Shown here in pieces: positions 45,054 through 56,324 of a stretch of 64,000 bases of DNA. The DNA lies in contig MVBO01000022.1 in the NCBI GenBank assembly GCA_002261195.1, positions 99,118 to 163,117 on the forward strand, in the 5' to 3' direction. The position numbers and the translations under genes were made by a program. Position 1 is the stretch's first letter. Every line of letters begins with the position of its first letter. This DNA is from Bifiguratus adelaidae. Its lineage: Eukaryota; Mucoromycota; Endogonomycetes; Endogonales. The notes beneath the pieces were generated by a model. It had not been told where the DNA came from and did no database searches. It worked only from the letters and a program-made list of their open reading frames with translations.

Positions 45054-45511
45054 AGGTCAATGCCCATGCTTGACGGTAACTCTACAATATGACTTACTTG
45101 TAATCACTTGGCCTCATGTTGGCTGTCCTGTTGAGCTGCGCCTGGGCATCGCTGAGCGGTAGCCTTCTATTCATGGCTGTCTATTACAACAAAAGGACTT
45201 TTGCGAATGACTGCCACTTTGGGTACAATATAAAGCAGATCAACACCAGGGTGAACCCAAAAGAACCACGTTGCCCTCGCGCTATACGCGTTCGTCAACA
45301 CAAGGACATATAGCCAAAGTCGCGTCAATATCTGCCAAATACGGCAACCGCCATTCTACCAGCAATTTGGTGACGTAACCCTGAACATGGAAAAAAGCAG
45401 GAGATGGAGCCATATTTTCTGGTTGGCAAGGTCGACTATGTACAGCAAGTGACTTTTGGCAGATTAAAACTACAAAGGACCTACTTTTTGTGGATATTGG
45501 TCTTGGTACTG
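45054..45511. other. Intergenic, no gene recognised
   Basis: Upstream region of the disordered-protein gene and downstream of the cyclin. A short plus-strand frame (45116-45313) starts with a hydrophobic stretch but has no supporting context. Confidence 0.35.
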
Positions 45512-46120
45512 TTACAACCCATCAATGTACACCAATCGATCTTCCGATTGTAAGACAATATCCAATTGGTCTCCAAACCTATCGATAAAGCTGTGGATAT
45601 CCTTTTTTTGAATGGACAAGTCGTAATTGAGAAGTCCGAGAAAGCAGCGTTCGAACGTGTTGATGTCAGCGGCATCAAAGAGACCGAGACGAGCCACCAG
45701 GTTAGACACGACCGAATTACGTAGGTAACCGTAATCCGAGGTATATTTTGATGCTACGATGATGGCGGCGAGAAAGAGCCGATACGGAGTATCAAAGTCG
45801 CCATGTGCCTCACGTGGAAGTGACAATCGTAGCCGTTCAAGGTATATGAGTGCGACAACAAGCGAGGTCGGTGTGATGTCGGTATTGTCAATGATGAAAC
45901 GGATGAATTCCTCAAGCTCGGGAAAATGATGATGGCTGCTCAAGCGTTGCCGGCACCTGAGCACAGTGGTGGCATTTATAGCCGCAAAGGCGTAGACAGC
46001 TTCCGGAGACCTGGAGGAAGTCGACGAGGCTGAGGAGAAGGATGAGAGAGAGGCAACTGAAGACGTGGGCATGGCAGGCGTGCTGGTTGGAGGAGGTTCC
46101 CAATGGGTCGGATACAGCAT
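45512..46120 (-). CDS. Pho80-type (Pcl) cyclin
   Basis: Single-exon cyclin, start ATG at 46120 (MLYPTHWEPPPTSTPAMPTS), about 200 residues. After a Ser-rich head comes the cyclin box: HHFPELEEFIRFIIDNTDIT, PTSLVVALIYLERLRLSLPR, YRLFLAAIIVASKYTSDYGY, LRNSVVSNLVARLGLFDAAD and INTFERCFLGLLNYDLSIQK. AAIIVASKY and INxxERxFLxxLxYxL are hallmarks of the Pho80/Pcl family that pairs with Pho85/CDK5. Which process it controls (phosphate, polarity, glycogen) cannot be read. It has a long upstream region. Confidence 0.9.
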   Translation of the reverse strand: MLYPTHWEPPPTSTPAMPTSSVASLSSFSSASSTSSRSPEAVYAFAAINATTVLRCRQRLSSHHHFPELEEFIRFIIDNTDITPTSLVVALIYLERLRLSLPREAHGDFDTPYRLFLAAIIVASKYTSDYGYLRNSVVSNLVARLGLFDAADINTFERCFLGLLNYDLSIQKKDIHSFIDRFGDQLDIVLQSEDRLVYIDGL

Positions 46121-47487
46121 CGATAGAGAAGCACCTTGTTTGTGCGCTAGATATATAGTCTAACTCACAAGTTAAAATTGGCGCACAAAGACCATCTTTG
46201 CAACTGTATAGTAAGATCGACCCAGGCAAGACATACAAGGCGATAAATTTCTTGAATGGAGGAATGAGCAGCCTCGCATTTTTATACGGTTTCGTCTCAA
46301 TAACATAATCTGCAGCCACTGAACATTTTGTGTTCCCAGACAAGTATCGAAATAGTGAAGTAATAAGGGTGACCAACTGTTTGGGCACACGAGATCGGCA
46401 TGGTGAATGTGCTTGTGAAGCCAGGTGTGTCAAACATCCCAGAATGGAAACATTCGCTCAAATCATGGTTTGTCTCAAGACCCAGAAGGCAGGATAGGGT
46501 CCCATATTAAGGAACTGGCCCTTAATCAATGGTTTCCAGCAACCAGCATTACGACAGGTCGGAAGACCTCATCCTTCCTCGAGGTCAAGGGCTAGTACTC
46601 ATCCTCCCGAATCATGAGGGAATATCCGACCAGGGTGATTTGACTCCAGATTCACTTTGTAATAATTCGGGAAAGTATCTGTGGTGAAACCTGGTTAGAT
46701 TATGCGGTCAGCCCTACTTCATTGCTTTTGCATAATACCATTTCTGCAAATGTGTGGGGTGGAACAAAATTGAGTTTACGACAGGTACGAACCAGGTATC
46801 ATCTTACTCGCTTCCAGACTATCGAACGAACTTTCGTTCCAGATTGACTCTTGAAACCTTCTGTATGCTATTCATTCATTCTTGATTGAGTTTAGTCCAA
46901 GACCACTGTATTGGATTGTCATTTAGTGTTTTTTGTGAATACGCAAACTAGATATTCGGTCATGGAAGGCCGAGATCTTTGGAGCGATTACCATCGTTAT
47001 CCCAAGACCTGACAATGAGGTGGGCCGAAAAAGTGAAAGCTAGGTTTTGGAACAGCTGGCATTGTGTGGTCAGCAACCTCCTTTTCGACCATGGGTAAAG
47101 CCAGCATTTTGCTTTGCAGGAGCTTTCCTAAGGACCCCACGGGGGCGAGATCGAATTTTGACCTGTGGGGATTGGTCTCTGTCAGAATTCGATGGACAAA
47201 ATGGAATTTTTTGTTCTTTGATAGCAGAGCGTCGGTACGGAATTCATTTTGAAAGATGATTTACGTAAATTAACTTCCTTTATGCTGACTAGCCTTCGGT
47301 CCCTGGCACCGTTATTTAAGTCCTCAGGGACACTGCAACTTTTCACTGCCGCATTCAAATGAATCATGGAGAGCTGCAAGCAAAATGCATAAGATAGTTA
47401 GATTGAGTCTGCTCCTTGGACCGTTTATTGCAAAAGGGCGTAGAGTACAATGCATTGGAAAATGCAAATTTTTTTGTTAACTCTGCC
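46121..47487. other. Long stretch without a recognised gene
   Basis: Nearly 1.4 kb between the cyclin start and the eS27 stop. Short frames occur on both strands without family features, and the composition is AT-richer with poly-T near 47470. The cyclin-proximal part likely holds its promoter. I checked by eye for 5S rRNA and tRNA features and saw none. Confidence 0.35.
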
Positions 47488-48199
47488 TTAAGCGAGCTTT
47501 CTGCGGAAAGAAGTTCCTAGGAGCGCAGTAGATAAGAATGTGATCATTTACGCTGAAACAGCGTCTGCGTGTCCTTACCTTCTGTCAAACGGGCACGACC
47601 ACCAGTGGGTTGGCAGAGGACTTGTTGGCATGATCCGCAGAGCACTACGGTTTGAGCGTGGCTGAAGACGGTAGTGATGTTGAAGCAGCCTGAGCAAAGG
47701 AGGTTGATAAGCATCAAATTGGCGTAACCATGGTACTCGTTTCAGTAATACTTACCAGGGCACTTAACATCCATGAAGTAGGAGTTTGGGCTTTGCACAA
47801 GTCGCTTGAGCTTGTGTGTGCGCTTCTCGTGTTCAGGCGTAGGGTTAAGAAGATCAACTGCCAACTGTGAAGAAAGAAAATCGTGGATGAGTTCCTTGCT
47901 GTTACCGAATGACAGAGCAGGTGACGGAATGCGCATAGGATTGCCACCGCGAGATCTGTTCGACTTTCATGGCCATAGTCTCACTGTCGCAAGAAGATGT
48001 GCCCAAACACATCGCTAACGGGAAAGGAGGGTATGCCATGGGTCAAAACCATGACGGATGGACCGATCCATCCGGACAGCACCTTGCATCTGGTGGCGAT
48101 CATCCATCCATCCGTTGCCACCTTCAGCCGTTGCGACTAATAGACTCATACGCTTCCGCCCTCCAACGTCGCCACGCCCAGGTCTCTACTTACAGTCAT
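47488..48199 (-). CDS. RPS27: Ribosomal protein eS27
   Basis: Small zinc-finger protein of the 40S subunit. Exon 1 codes only Met-Thr (48194-48199), followed by a 320-nt intron. Exon 2 starts [20 protein letters not shown], then [17 protein letters not shown]. Exon 3 is [36 protein letters not shown] and exon 4 is GTSFRRKLA. The four zinc cysteines (KCPGC and LCGSC) are present. Total about 83 residues, as expected. The family usually has Cys where this reads GTSFRRK; that Cys is not a zinc ligand. A tiny first exon with a long first intron is common for fungal ribosomal protein genes. Confidence 0.92.
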
Positions 48200-48623
48200 C
48201 TTTGCTAAAAGTATTCGAAAGGAGAGAGCAGTGTTGCAGCCTCGCGACCTTATAAACCTATCTGGCTGATGGCCGTGATATGAAATTTGTTACGTCACAC
48301 TTTTGACTGCGCCACAGCGTCTGAATGGTGCGCGTGACTGGCGCAGCTTGTATTGGATGGTGAGACCTTAAACTCGACCGGTCTAGGCGCATCATTGCGG
48401 TATGAGATAAAACCACCTTACATTGCCGTTGATCATTCATGGCTTGGCGATACAATCTTATCTGCTTGATCATGATTGGGTGTCCCAGAGAAAATTCTCA
48501 AAAGCGATATGCTTGGGGGCTACAAACCATATATGGCAAACTAAAGGCTTGACGCCTTAGCGCAGATGTTTCGACATCTCGTATATATTTGGGCTGTGTT
48601 CCTTTCTCACTGCATCTGAAGTC
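48200..48623. other. Divergent intergenic region of RPS27 and the GST-like gene
   Basis: About 420 bases. It should carry the RPS27 promoter on the left; no TATA or other clear element was identified with confidence. An AT-rich TATATATTTG lies near 48582, about 40 bases before the GST start. Confidence 0.35.
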
Positions 48624-49484
48624 ATGGCAATCAAGTTGTATGAATTAGTTGGCGACGACTCTCAGTTCTTTTGGTCCGTCAATCCGTGGAAGACACGTAT
48701 GCGCTTGAACCTCAGGGTATGAAGGTGCAAAGGTACCATCAGTAGCAAGATATCCCCTCACTGACTCCAATTCTGAGGGGCTTAACCTATGAGTCAGTAC
48801 CGTTGAAGTACGCACAGATCCCCACGGTTCTTTCTTCGGTGTTGTAAGTTTCTCGCATGCGCAAGCATTGCCGAACGAGTTGTCGATGCCATCCTATTTA
48901 GGCAAAAGAGCAAGGGCTGCACGGTTCCTGTCTTGGATGACCAAGGGGTCATTATCCAAGGCTCTTTCAAAATTGCGAAATACCTAGATTCAAAGCAACC
49001 GGAGCCGCCAATCTTTCACGGAGACAAGCCTTTGCAGGAGCTCGTGTATAACTGTATCGGCAAAGATTTCATCTTTCCTTTGTTCAAATTGACAATCTTT
49101 GACATCGCCGACACGTTTGATGAGGAGAGCAAGGAGTATTTCTTAAGGACCAGAGCAGAAATATTCGGAGACCTTAAGAAGTGGGCCGACGAAGATCGCC
49201 CTGGATCTTTGAAAACAGCTCAAAACGTTTAGGCCTTCTCTCGCAAAGCTTCGCGAATAACAAGTATTTGTCTGGAGAAGCAAGTGAGTACCCTCCTTGT
49301 ACCTCGAACTTGAGAGGAGATGCCGATGATGGAATCAGTCGGATGGGGGGATATCGTCTTGGCTTCCGCTTTGCATATGTTCCATCTGGTCAATGAATCC
49401 GTTTGGGAAGAAGTAATCAATGGCTCTACGAACCCAGATGCCGCCAAGCGATGGTGGAGGGACATGCAAGTCTTGATAATGTAG
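48624..49484 (+). CDS. Glutathione S-transferase-like protein with apparent frame breaks
   Basis: Start ATG at 48624 (MAIKLYELVGDDSQFFWSVN-PWKTRMRLNL). Later exons read LTYESVPLKYAQIPTVLSSV, KSKGCTVPVLDDQGVIIQGS, IAKYLDSKQPEPPIFHGDKP, and YFLRTRAEIFGDLKKWADED, matching fungal GSTs of the Ure2/etherase-like group. Two joints fail. The splice at about 48717-48780 does not keep frame with the standard sites. In the exon ending KTAQ near 49225 the frame runs into a stop, while the expected continuation (RLGLLSQSFANNKYLSGEA) lies in another frame from the same point. The end, WGDIVLASALHMFHLVNESV, is intact to 49484. Both faults sit at short homopolymers (GGG and AAAA), so sequence error is as likely as pseudogenisation. 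Confidence 0.7.
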
Positions 49485-49705
49485 ATTTAAGCATGCAGCG
49501 TCGCAAAGATGGTTCGTGAGGGAAATGGCCGCGAATCCTGTAGTTTGTTTTAGTCACCATATACCAATTCCTGTCGTATCTACACCCGTGCCCTCATGTA
49601 TAGGCTCGAAGACAATGCACGTAAATCGAAACGCGTAAAATTTCCTCGTTTGGCTCGTTTTGACTGTCTTCTGCTGCTACTGCGGTAAGAGACATTAAGT
49701 GGAGA

Positions 49706-52700
49706 ATGTCGGGAATGAGCAGTTATGCCTTCTCCGCGCTATTGGAGAAGGTGAGTTGTGGCGAGGAGAAACTCCTTGGACTAGTCAGCGAGATACTCAG
49801 CCAGCTATTAGATGACCAATGCCGACACGGACTATCGTTATATGGCCCTGAACGATTTGACTGCGGACTTGTCCAAGGACAATGTCAAGCTAGACGATAG
49901 GCTCAGCGACGTTCTTGTCAATGCTGTTCTCAAGCTAGTCAACGACAAGAACGCCGAGGTGCAAAATATGGCCGTGAAGACGTGCGTAAGAGCCATCTGC
50001 TTCGTCTTGATACTAATATCACGACATTATCAAGTCTAGGACCACTCATCAAGAGGATCTCAGAGTCAAAAATCGACGGCGTCATTGACAAGCTCTGTGC
50101 GATGGCTTCGCAAACGCAGGAAGATTCTCTAAGAGACCTAGCCACCATGGGTAGGATTTCCAAAACCATCTGGTCTGGGCACTGAATACCGGATATGATT
50201 CTGCAGGTCTCAAGACGGTTTTTTCCGAGCTACCTACTGCAAACGAAACGGAATTGGTGGTTGCTGTCAATGTATGCAAGAGAATCACTCCGCAGCTGAT
50301 CGATATACTCCAAAACGTAAGGTCTTTTGTTGCCTTTCCACCTGCTCAAGCTTTCGCATTTGTAGCCTAAAGCAAGCTATGAAACCCAACTGGAAATTCT
50401 AGACTTGTTGTCGGACATTCTCTTTCGGTTCGGAAGCTCAATGAAGGCAGACGGCTTGGTTCCTATACAGAAAGCACTCATTCCTTTGTTGACGCATCCG
50501 AGACCTGCTGTGAGAAAGCGTGCCGTTGTCGCTATCGGTTTGTTAGCATGCGGTTTTGAATATTCATACATTGACTCTAAACTGCGCAGGCAATTTGGCA
50601 GCTCAAACGCCCGAGGAGTTGTTCGAAAAGATGATAAGCCAACTCCTCAACGATGTCAAAACTACGAAATCACAAGATCAACTAAAAACGCTTGTCCAAT
50701 GTCTGGGAAATCTCAGGTATCACATTTAATGCAATTGAGAAGAATGTCAGCGACTAACCACCCGTTGCAGTCGCAATAGCGCGCAGAGGATCGGCAAGCA
50801 TATCTCAGAATTCGTGCCTCAATTATTGCAGTACACCAAGAAGACAGATGACGACGAATTGCGAGACAATTGCTTGCAATCGCTCGAATTGCTCGTTCTC
50901 AGATGTCCCACAGAGATAACCCCATACATAGATGAAACGATTCAACATGCTCTGACATACCTGCGATATGATCCAAATTATGCAGCTGATGATGAAGGCG
51001 AGGTAGTAGAAAGATGCGAGGAAGGATAATGCCAATGCTTACATTCTTTTTTGCCCTGTATAGGAAGAAGAGGCAGAACAGGATGATGCAATGGATGCAG
51101 ACGAAGATGACGACGATGATTTGGAAGATGAAGAAGAAGACATGTACGTTTTGGTGTTTCAGATCAATTGTCATCAACACTTACCGCTTTACAGTGACTA
51201 TTCTGACGATGATGACATCTCTTGGAAAGTCCGACGGTCATCCTCCAAATTGCTTGCTGCAGTCATTGCTACTCGCATTGAATCCCTCCCGATGTTGTAC
51301 AACACGGTTGCGCCTGTTCTGATAAGCCGATTCAACGAGAGAGAGGAATCTGTCCGCCTTGATGTACTACAAACATTCATTGGCCTACTTCGCCAAACGT
51401 ATATTGCGTCCAGCGGCAGCAGAGCGCTGGCAATCGCGGATGCGGACGATGTCACTTTTGGCGACGAGGACAGAATCAAGCGCATCAAAGGGGATGGCCA
51501 CTCTGTTGTGCCTATGGAAACCGAGGAAAGGTAAGGTTCATTCGGTTTGGAATACCAGCACATCGCAACTCAATCGCCCTTGGCAGCCCGAGGCAACTAC
51601 TCCAGAATCAGGTTGGCCGGCTAGTGAAATCACTAACAAAGCAATTGAACGGCAAGTCAATTGCAACGAAACAGACTGGCTTTGTTCTTCTTAGAGAATT
51701 GGTGAATGTTTTGCAGGGCGGTCTGGAGAATCAGATAAGCCTGCTGCGTCGTCCTATCCAAGCCCCTCTAGCGGCTAGCACTGGTGATCATCATCATTCC
51801 ACCACAACCTCGAACCTCAAGATTGAAGTGTTGGCTTTTCTTCGTCAATTGTTCCGAACTCACGCGCCACGGACTCTGCAGCCTTGCGTCGGCGTTTTGG
51901 CACTGGTTGTAATACAATGTGCTGCTGAGAAGTTTCACAAGATTGCTGCTGAAGCTTTTTTGGTCTGCATTGAATTATTGAAGGTGTTGCGACCTATTAA
52001 TTACGACGTCAACACAAATACCTACACTGCCCACCAAGTCGATGCAAGCGTTGCGCCTCTTATACACAGTGTCTATGACACCTCAGTAAGCCGACTCAGC
52101 GTAGCTGATGTCGACCAGGAAGTTCGCGAAAGAGCGATTGTGTGCTTAGGAACAGTTCTGTCGCAGTCAGCCGACATACTAGCGGAAAAGCAAGTTGATG
52201 CTATGAAACTTTTGCTCGAACGACTGGAGAATGAAATCACTCGGTTGCCCTCTATCAAGACTTTGTCTATGGTGGTGAGGTCTCCAGTGTGTGACAACAA
52301 CGTGATACGTGATCAGCTCTTGAGTTCTTTCGACTTGATTGTTTCCCTTCTACGAAAGAGCAACCGTCATTTGAGGATTGCGACCCTCAGTTGCGTGGAT
52401 GAAATTGTGAAAAAGTAAGCCCGACCTCGCTTGCTCGCAACTCTGTACTCAGGTTGGCTGATGTGTAGGTTTGGCAAATCTCTCTCTATGGGTCAGAACA
52501 GCCAATTGCTGAAAGAACTCCGACCGCTCGTGACCGACAATGACTTGCATTTACTACCGCTGACATTGCGCGTGATCGTGTCAATGTTGCACGGGAACCC
52601 GTCTTCAGCCGATCTGATCAAAACCGAGATTATGCCTTCGGTTCTAGTCTTGGTGAGATCGCCATTGATCCAAGGAGCAGCTTTAGATGCTCTACTCAGT

Positions 52701-54466
52701 CTCTTCCAAGCATTTGTTCGGTCAAGTCCCGCCGATTTTCATGGTCTGTTGGCTGGTCTCCTCCAGCCGACTGAACAACCCAGCTTTGCGGTCAACCAAG
52801 GAGGTCATCAATTCAACCGTCAATCAGCCAGCACTATTGCGCAATGCGTGGCTACTTTATGCCTCAATTCGCAGAATGAAGCTGGCTCGACCATCAATGG
52901 ACTTGCGGACAAACTAAAGGTGCTCTATCGTTGACTGATCTAGACCTTGTACTGATGTGACGGTGTCTTTATGGCTCTGTAGGATCAAAATGCTCCCACC
53001 GGTGAGAAGTACGTCGCTCTTTTGGCGCTTGGTGAGACCGGCCGCACAATGTAAGCTTGCCAAGAAGATGACGAGCAACGGTGCTAACAAACTCCTATGG
53101 GCAATTGTAGGGACCTCAGTCATATACCCGATTTGCCAACTGCAATACTCGGCTTGTTCGATTCTCCCTCAGAGGAAGTTAAATCTGCCGCTGCCTTTGC
53201 GCTAGGTAGGCAATTTTTCTGTCATTGCCTCGTTTGATGACTTACAACGTTGGCTAGGTAATATCAGTGTTGGAAGCGGCGAGGTGTATTTGCCTATCAT
53301 CATCGATGGTATTCAAACTGATAAGAAGAAGCGATATCTTCTGCTGCATGCTTTGAAGGAGGTAAGGAAATTATCGTGCCTACCTTGAATATCAATTAAA
53401 CAGCAACACAGGTCATCGCTCGCTATTCCAAAGGCAAGGAAGGTGCTGTGCTAGAAGAGCAAGCCGACAAAATCTGGACGCTGCTCTTCGAAACATGTGA
53501 TACAGACGACGAAGGAACGAGCAATGTGGTGGCCGAATGCATTGGCAAACTCACTTTGACCAATCCATACAAATATCTACCAGAATTGCAAAAGCGGTTG
53601 CATTCATCCTCTCCTCAAACAAGAGGCATGGTTATCTCTGCACTGAAATTCACATTTACGGACCAGGGACAATCGTACGATGAGCTTTTGAAACCCTTGA
53701 TTGTCGAATTCTTGTCCTTGATGCAAGACTCGGACTTGGTGAGTGTCGAAAATGAGCGTTTGCAAATCGATTGAAATCGTATTAATTGCCATTCCTTACA
53801 GAATGTTCGCAGATTGTCCCTTGCGACCTTGAATTCTGCCGTGCACAACAAGCCATACTTGATCCGAGAAGTTCTCAACCAACTGCTCCCGCTTCTCTAT
53901 CAAGAAACCATTGTTCGACCTGAACTTGTTCACGAAGTGCAAATGGGACCGTTCAAGCATAAAGTGGATGACGGTTTGGAAATTCGAAAGGCGGCATTCG
54001 AATGCATGTACAGTCTTTTGGGCAACTGTCTCGAAAAGATTGACGTCTTCGCATTCCTGGATCGCGTGTTGCTCGGTCTAAGTGATGAACACGACGTCAA
54101 GATCCTGTGCTATCTGATGCTCAACAGGCTCGAGGTGGTCGCATCCACCGCTGTCACGCAAAGTAAGTCCACTCTTAACTCTGAATGCACCTACTGACCT
54201 TCACATCAGGACTGGACGCTGCTGCAGAGCCATTGAAAAAGACGTTGGATCACAAACCAAAAGGCAACGCGGTCAAACAAGAGGTCGAAAAGAACCAAGA
54301 ACTTGTTCGATCTGCTCTTCGTTGCATTGCATCCCTCGCGCGCCTTAGTGATCCACTCACTACACCCAAATTCGATCATATCCTGAAAGACATCAAAAAG
54401 GGTCCATGGGCCAATATCTATGCAGAGGCAGAGCGTGACAGAGACGATCGTGAATTCTTGGATTGA
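49706..54466 (+). CDS. CAND1/TIP120 cullin-associated NEDD8-dissociated protein
   Basis: HEAT-repeat exchange factor that wraps unneddylated cullins and swaps F-box modules of SCF ligases. It starts [15 protein letters not shown], then [20 protein letters not shown] and [92 protein letters not shown] and [20 protein letters not shown]. An acidic insert ([16 protein letters not shown]) precedes [13 protein letters not shown], as in animal CAND1. The C-terminal TIP120 domain includes [32 protein letters not shown] and ends [13 protein letters not shown]. At least a dozen introns; length near the family's 1200-1250 residues. Both halves are in one gene, unlike the split CandA-N/CandA-C of Aspergillus (established knowledge). 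Confidence 0.93.
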
Positions 54467-54551
54467 GTGTGGCTTAGCATAAGATGTCTACGTCACTCTT
54501 TTTATTCTTTAATTTTTTTTGCTTTGGCTTGCCTTTTGATTTCAAGCAGGG

Positions 54552-56253
54552 ATGTTGGTACTCTACGAAACACCTGCGGGCTTTGCCCTCTTCAAGCTTG
54601 TCGATGATGGCAAGATGGAACATCCAGATCAGATCTGGAAGGAATTCGAGACAGCAGAGAAAGCAAACAAGGCGTAAGTTAATCTACCTATGAACTGCAC
54701 ACGTCACACACGACGCTCATCGCACCCTTCTGATAGTGTAAAGCTCAAGGCTTTTCAAAAGTTTGAGAATACAACCGATGCTCTTTCTGCCGTTACTGGC
54801 ATTGTTGAGGGTAAAATGCCAAAGAGCTTGAAGTCCTTCCTCGAATCTGAAATCAGTGAGAAGGAAATGAAGAAGGAAAGTTTGGTCATTGCCGATCCCA
54901 AGCTTGGTACGTTATACAATCGGCTACTTATCGATGTATGCTAACGTCGTATCGTTATTAGGCTCGTCCATCAACAAGAAGCTCGGCATAAAGGTGCTCT
55001 CCGACTCGTCCGTGATGGACTTGTACCGCGGCATTCGATCCCAAATTGAGTCTCTCATCACTGGTCTTTCGCACGCAGACATGTCTGCAATGGCTCTCGG
55101 TCTTTCTCACTCGCTCTCTCGATACAAACTCAAATTCTCCCCCGATAAAGTTGACACCATGATTGTACAAGCCATCGGTTTGTTGGATGACTTGGATAAG
55201 GAGCTCAACACATACGCTATGCGTTGCAAGGAATGGTACGGATGGCATTTCCCTGAGATGACTAAAATTATCGTCGATAATCTTGCGTATGCCCGTGTGG
55301 TCAAAGTGATGGGTCTCCGAACCAACGCTCAAAACGCCGATCTTTCTACTGTTCTTCCCGAGGAATTGGAAGCCGAGCTCAAGGAAGCCGCTGAAATTTC
55401 CATGGGTACTGAAATCAGCGACGAAGACCTTCAAAACATTCACGCTCTCTGCGATCAAGTCATCCGCTTGACCGATTATCGTACACAGCTTTACGAATAC
55501 CTCAAGAACAGAATGCAAGGTAATGTGTGTTCTTGCTTCTCGAGGCATCCCTGCTCATATGTTCTCAATCTAGCAATTGCTCCTAATTTGACAAGCCTCG
55601 TTGGCGAACTCGTTGGTGCTCGCCTCATCTCACACGCCGGCTCCCTCATGAACCTCGCCAAACAACCCGCCTCCACTGTTCAAATTCTCGGTGCGGAAAA
55701 AGCTCTATTCCGCGCCCTCAAAACCAAACATGACACACCCAAATACGGTCTCATCTATCACGCTTCCCTGATCGGTCAAGCTGGACCCAAGCTCAAGGGT
55801 AAGGTTGCCCGCATGGTAGCTGCCAAGGCCGCCATCTCCATCCGCGTCGATGCCTTGGGCGACAAAGAGACCCCTGAGGTGGGCATTGAGAACCGAGCAA
55901 AGATCGAGAACCGACTTCGGCAATTGGAGAACCGCTCCGCCGTCGGTATCTCGCGTGTTTCCTCATCCAAGCAACAGAAAAAGTTCGAGCCTGCTCATGT
56001 GCAGAAATACAATGCTGCGGCTGATTCTACCATGAACGGCAAGATGGACGTAGATGCGACTCCCAAGGCCAAACGGCCCATTGAGGAAGTAGACGGTGTC
56101 GTGGAATCGGAGAAGAAGGAAAAGAAGAAGAAGAAGGAGAAGAAGGCCAAGCTTGAGAATGGCGAGGCCAATGGCGATCACAAGAAGGAAAAGAAGGAAA
56201 AGAAGGAGAAGAAAGAGAAGAAAGAGAAGAAGCACAAAAAGGACAAGGAGTAA
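54552..56253 (+). CDS. NOP58: Nucleolar protein Nop58 (box C/D snoRNP core)
   Basis: Core protein of C/D snoRNPs that guide 2'-O-methylation and early pre-rRNA processing. Start ATG at 54552: [20 protein letters not shown], the standard Nop58 start. Domains in order: NOP5NT, a coiled coil, and the Nop domain with [20 protein letters not shown] and [15 protein letters not shown] text ([20 protein letters not shown]), [36 protein letters not shown]. The tail has a long Lys/Glu repeat ([20 protein letters not shown]), typical for Nop58. Three introns (near 54675, 54905 and 55519). Nop56/58 introns can host snoRNAs; these are about 55 nt, too short. It follows CAND1 by 85 bases. Confidence 0.96.
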
Positions 56254-56324
56254 TGCTAGTTGCACCCTGTTTCCACATTGTACATTAGTCACCGTTTTAC
56301 AAAGTTCTGCCAATTCCAATGAGA

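Noticed and set aside
45116-45313. Short plus-strand frame with a hydrophobic start
   Set aside because: Signal-peptide-like start but the rest is featureless and it lies in the upstream region of the disordered-protein gene.
47047-47259. Plus-strand frames in the 46.1-47.5 kb stretch
   Set aside because: Two overlapping short frames with no codon-level support, no splice context and no family match.
54958-55548. Minus-strand open frame of 196 codons opposite NOP58
   Set aside because: It is fully antisense to conserved NOP58 coding sequence and has no family features; a shadow frame.
56100-56250. AAG/GAG-rich tract as a microsatellite element
   Set aside because: It codes the Lys/Glu tail that Nop58 proteins normally have.
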